DNA of 5,832 nucleotides. It comes from Bacillota bacterium (GTDB lineage: Bacteria; Bacillota; Clostridia; Clostridiales; Clostridiaceae). The stretch lies in NCBI GenBank assembly GCA_030706065.1, contig JAUZPH010000253.1, positions 1-5,832 of the forward strand. Reading direction: 5' to 3'. Below, in pieces: positions 4,367 to 5,832 of this stretch (position 1 is its first letter; each line of letters begins with the position of its first letter). Under the pieces are notes generated by a model. It did not search any database, was not told where the DNA came from, and saw only the letters and a program-made list of their open reading frames with translations. A program made the translations under genes and the position numbers.

Positions 4367-5832
4367 ATGAGTCACAGGAGTTATGAGTTAAGCCATCCTC
4401 AAAAAAGGATATGGTATACGGAGATGCTGTACCCGGATACTGCCTTCGCAAACCTGGCAGGCAGTGTGGTTTTTAAAAGGCAGGAAGTTGATTTTCAACT
4501 TCTGAAGAAGGCCATCAACTGGGTTATTGAGAGGCACGATGCACTGAGAATAAGGCTGATGTCAGATGACAACTGTGATATCAGGCAGTATATCTCTGAC
4601 TATGAAGAGAAGGATTATGAAACTATAGAGGGAGAACTGCTGGAGAACTGGATGGCGGAGCGGAGCAGTACTGCTTTTTCACTGATGGGTGCAGATCTTT
4701 ACTATTTTGCAATGATAAAGTTTTCCGATGGCAGATGCGGTTATTATTTTAAATACCATCATATTATATGCGATGCTATGACAGTAACCCTCCTTAACAA
4801 ACAGATATATTGCATATATGAAAACCTGGTTAATAATGAAGATGTTGTTATAGACACTAGGATTCCATCCTTTACGGAATTCCTTGAAAGGGACAAGAAG
4901 TATCCTGCCGGTGAAACTTATGCTGAGGATAAGGCCTTCTGGCAGAGGGAATTTATTGATATACCGGCGCCTGTAAACCTTTGCTCCTGTGTAGGCTCAA
5001 TGTCAATCAGGGCAGAAAGAAGGGTTTTGAATCTGGGGGAAGAGGCCAGTGCTGCTATTAATGGCTTTTGCAGGGAAAACCACACTACCATCTTCCGTTT
5101 TTTCATGTCTGTTTTCTATATATATTTCTTAAGAACAAGCTCCTACAGCGATATTGTAATAGCTACAGGACATCACAACCGTATTGCCAAAGAGGAAAGA
5201 CAGATGGCTGGTATGACTGTAAGCACCCTGCCCATCCGTATCAAGGTCGACACAGGTATGAACTATATTGAATTGTTAAGCTGTATTACAAAAAAGGTAA
5301 CGGACTGTCTCTCGCATCAGCAGTATCCCTTTGAACTGCTCGCATCAGATCTCAGGGAAAGGGGAAGCAGCCCGGAAGGCCTTTTGAATATTATGCTGAA
5401 TCACATACCAAGCCTCACAGAAGAAAGCTACACAGTAGAAAGATATACACCGGGTTTTGACCCCGCCTTGTATAATATAAAAATCAATCCCAATCAACTG
5501 CCCAAACAGGCTCCGCTGGAAATCGCCGTGGACTACAGGCGTGATGCATTTGACAGTGCCCATATTGAGGGCATGTTCAGCAGATTGAGGACCTTGATTG
5601 AGGATATTATAGTGAACCCTGGGAAGAGACTGTATGAACTTGAAATAATACCTCCTGAGGAAAGATTCAACCTTCTCAACGAGTTTAATAGTACCCGCCG
5701 GCATTATCCTGAAAATGTGTGTTTCAATGACTTTTTTGCTGAACAGGTAATGAAAACACCGGATAATACTGCATTGGTATATAAAGACAGAGCTTATACA
5801 TATCGGGAACTGGATAGTAAAACAAATAAGCT
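4367..5832 (+). CDS. Non-ribosomal peptide synthetase, N-terminal condensation domain and start of adenylation domain; 3' end outside window
   Basis: This open frame of 488 residues runs off the window. The start ATG follows a strong Shine-Dalgarno (AGGGGAGGG, 4352-4360), and the nearby ATG at 4362 stops after two codons. Residues 1 to about 430 form a condensation domain: LSHPQKRIW (8-16, core C1), RHDALRIRL (56-64, C2), HHIICDA (131-137, C3), ATGHHNR (266-272, C5), MAGMTVSTLPIR (280-291, C6) and HQQYPFE (317-323, C7). An adenylation domain begins near residue 453 and shows its first core motif as YTYREL (477-482). The catalytic His132 is present, but the closing Gly of HHxxxDG is Ala137. 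An N-terminal condensation domain means that this protein either accepts a peptide from an upstream synthetase or, as a starter condensation domain, acylates the first amino acid (lipopeptide). No other biosynthetic gene lies upstream in the window, which mildly favours the second reading. Substrate and product cannot be read from this fragment. Confidence 0.95.
   Translation, partial: MSHRSYELSHPQKRIWYTEMLYPDTAFANLAGSVVFKRQEVDFQLLKKAINWVIERHDALRIRLMSDDNCDIRQYISDYEEKDYETIEGELLENWMAERSSTAFSLMGADLYYFAMIKFSDGRCGYYFKYHHIICDAMTVTLLNKQIYCIYENLVNNEDVVIDTRIPSFTEFLERDKKYPAGETYAEDKAFWQREFIDIPAPVNLCSCVGSMSIRAERRVLNLGEEASAAINGFCRENHTTIFRFFMSVFYIYFLRTSSYSDIVIATGHHNRIAKEERQMAGMTVSTLPIRIKVDTGMNYIELLSCITKKVTDCLSHQQYPFELLASDLRERGSSPEGLLNIMLNHIPSLTEESYTVERYTPGFDPALYNIKINPNQLPKQAPLEIAVDYRRDAFDSAHIEGMFSRLRTLIEDIIVNPGKRLYELEIIPPEERFNLLNEFNSTRRHYPENVCFNDFFAEQVMKTPDNTALVYKDRAYTYRELDSKTNK

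Noticed and set aside
5345..5704. 119-codon open frame on the minus strand inside the NRPS gene
   Set aside because: The + strand is an uninterrupted NRPS reading frame with conserved motifs through the same bases; the antisense product shows no recognisable domain.

Overview
The window looks like chromosomal DNA from a low-GC Firmicute, most likely a clostridium. The evidence is AT-rich intergenic DNA, strong purine-rich Shine-Dalgarno sites, frequent AGA/AGG/ATA codons, T-tailed terminators and the gene content. No genus can be assigned from the sequence alone. All supported genes are on the + strand, in three separate transcription units.

Region 1 (1-937) is the C-terminal ~291 residues of a 4-alpha-glucanotransferase (malQ), cut by the left edge of the window, followed by a probable intrinsic terminator. 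Region 2 (980-4056) is a complete three-gene operon. It opens with a near-consensus vegetative promoter (TTGACA, 17 bp, TATTAT) and ends in an intrinsic terminator. The genes are a short, divergent PRPP-synthetase homologue, a nicotinamidase-type cysteine hydrolase, and a nicotinamide phosphoribosyltransferase (NadV/NAMPT) homologue. Together they form an NAD-salvage module: one enzyme plausibly makes the activated ribose donor, one deamidates nicotinamide, and one transfers the activated ribose to the pyridine base. Between genes two and three is an almost perfect 45-bp tandem duplication. It starts at a stop codon and carries two copies of a palindrome and of the Shine-Dalgarno site.

Region 3 (4057-5832) starts with about 310 bp of non-coding DNA rich in inverted repeats. 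It holds a 12-bp perfect long-range inverted repeat (4160-4171 / 4330-4341) enclosing two sister hairpins that share their architecture and differ by a compensatory base-pair change. It leads directly into the 5' end of a non-ribosomal peptide synthetase gene, read here as an N-terminal condensation domain plus the first residues of an adenylation domain. That gene runs off the right edge.

The points most worth attention are these. (i) The NadV homologue carries Ala at the position of human NAMPT Asp219, a nicotinamide-recognition residue, and sits beside a nicotinamidase; together these suggest it may use nicotinate. (ii) The PRPP-synthetase homologue has an altered ribose-phosphate loop, which leaves open a non-standard acceptor such as ADP-ribose, as in phage NARP1-type pathways. 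(iii) The NRPS leader is a possible undescribed structured RNA, or alternatively a small inverted-repeat element. (iv) The NRPS condensation motif reads HHxxxDA instead of HHxxxDG.
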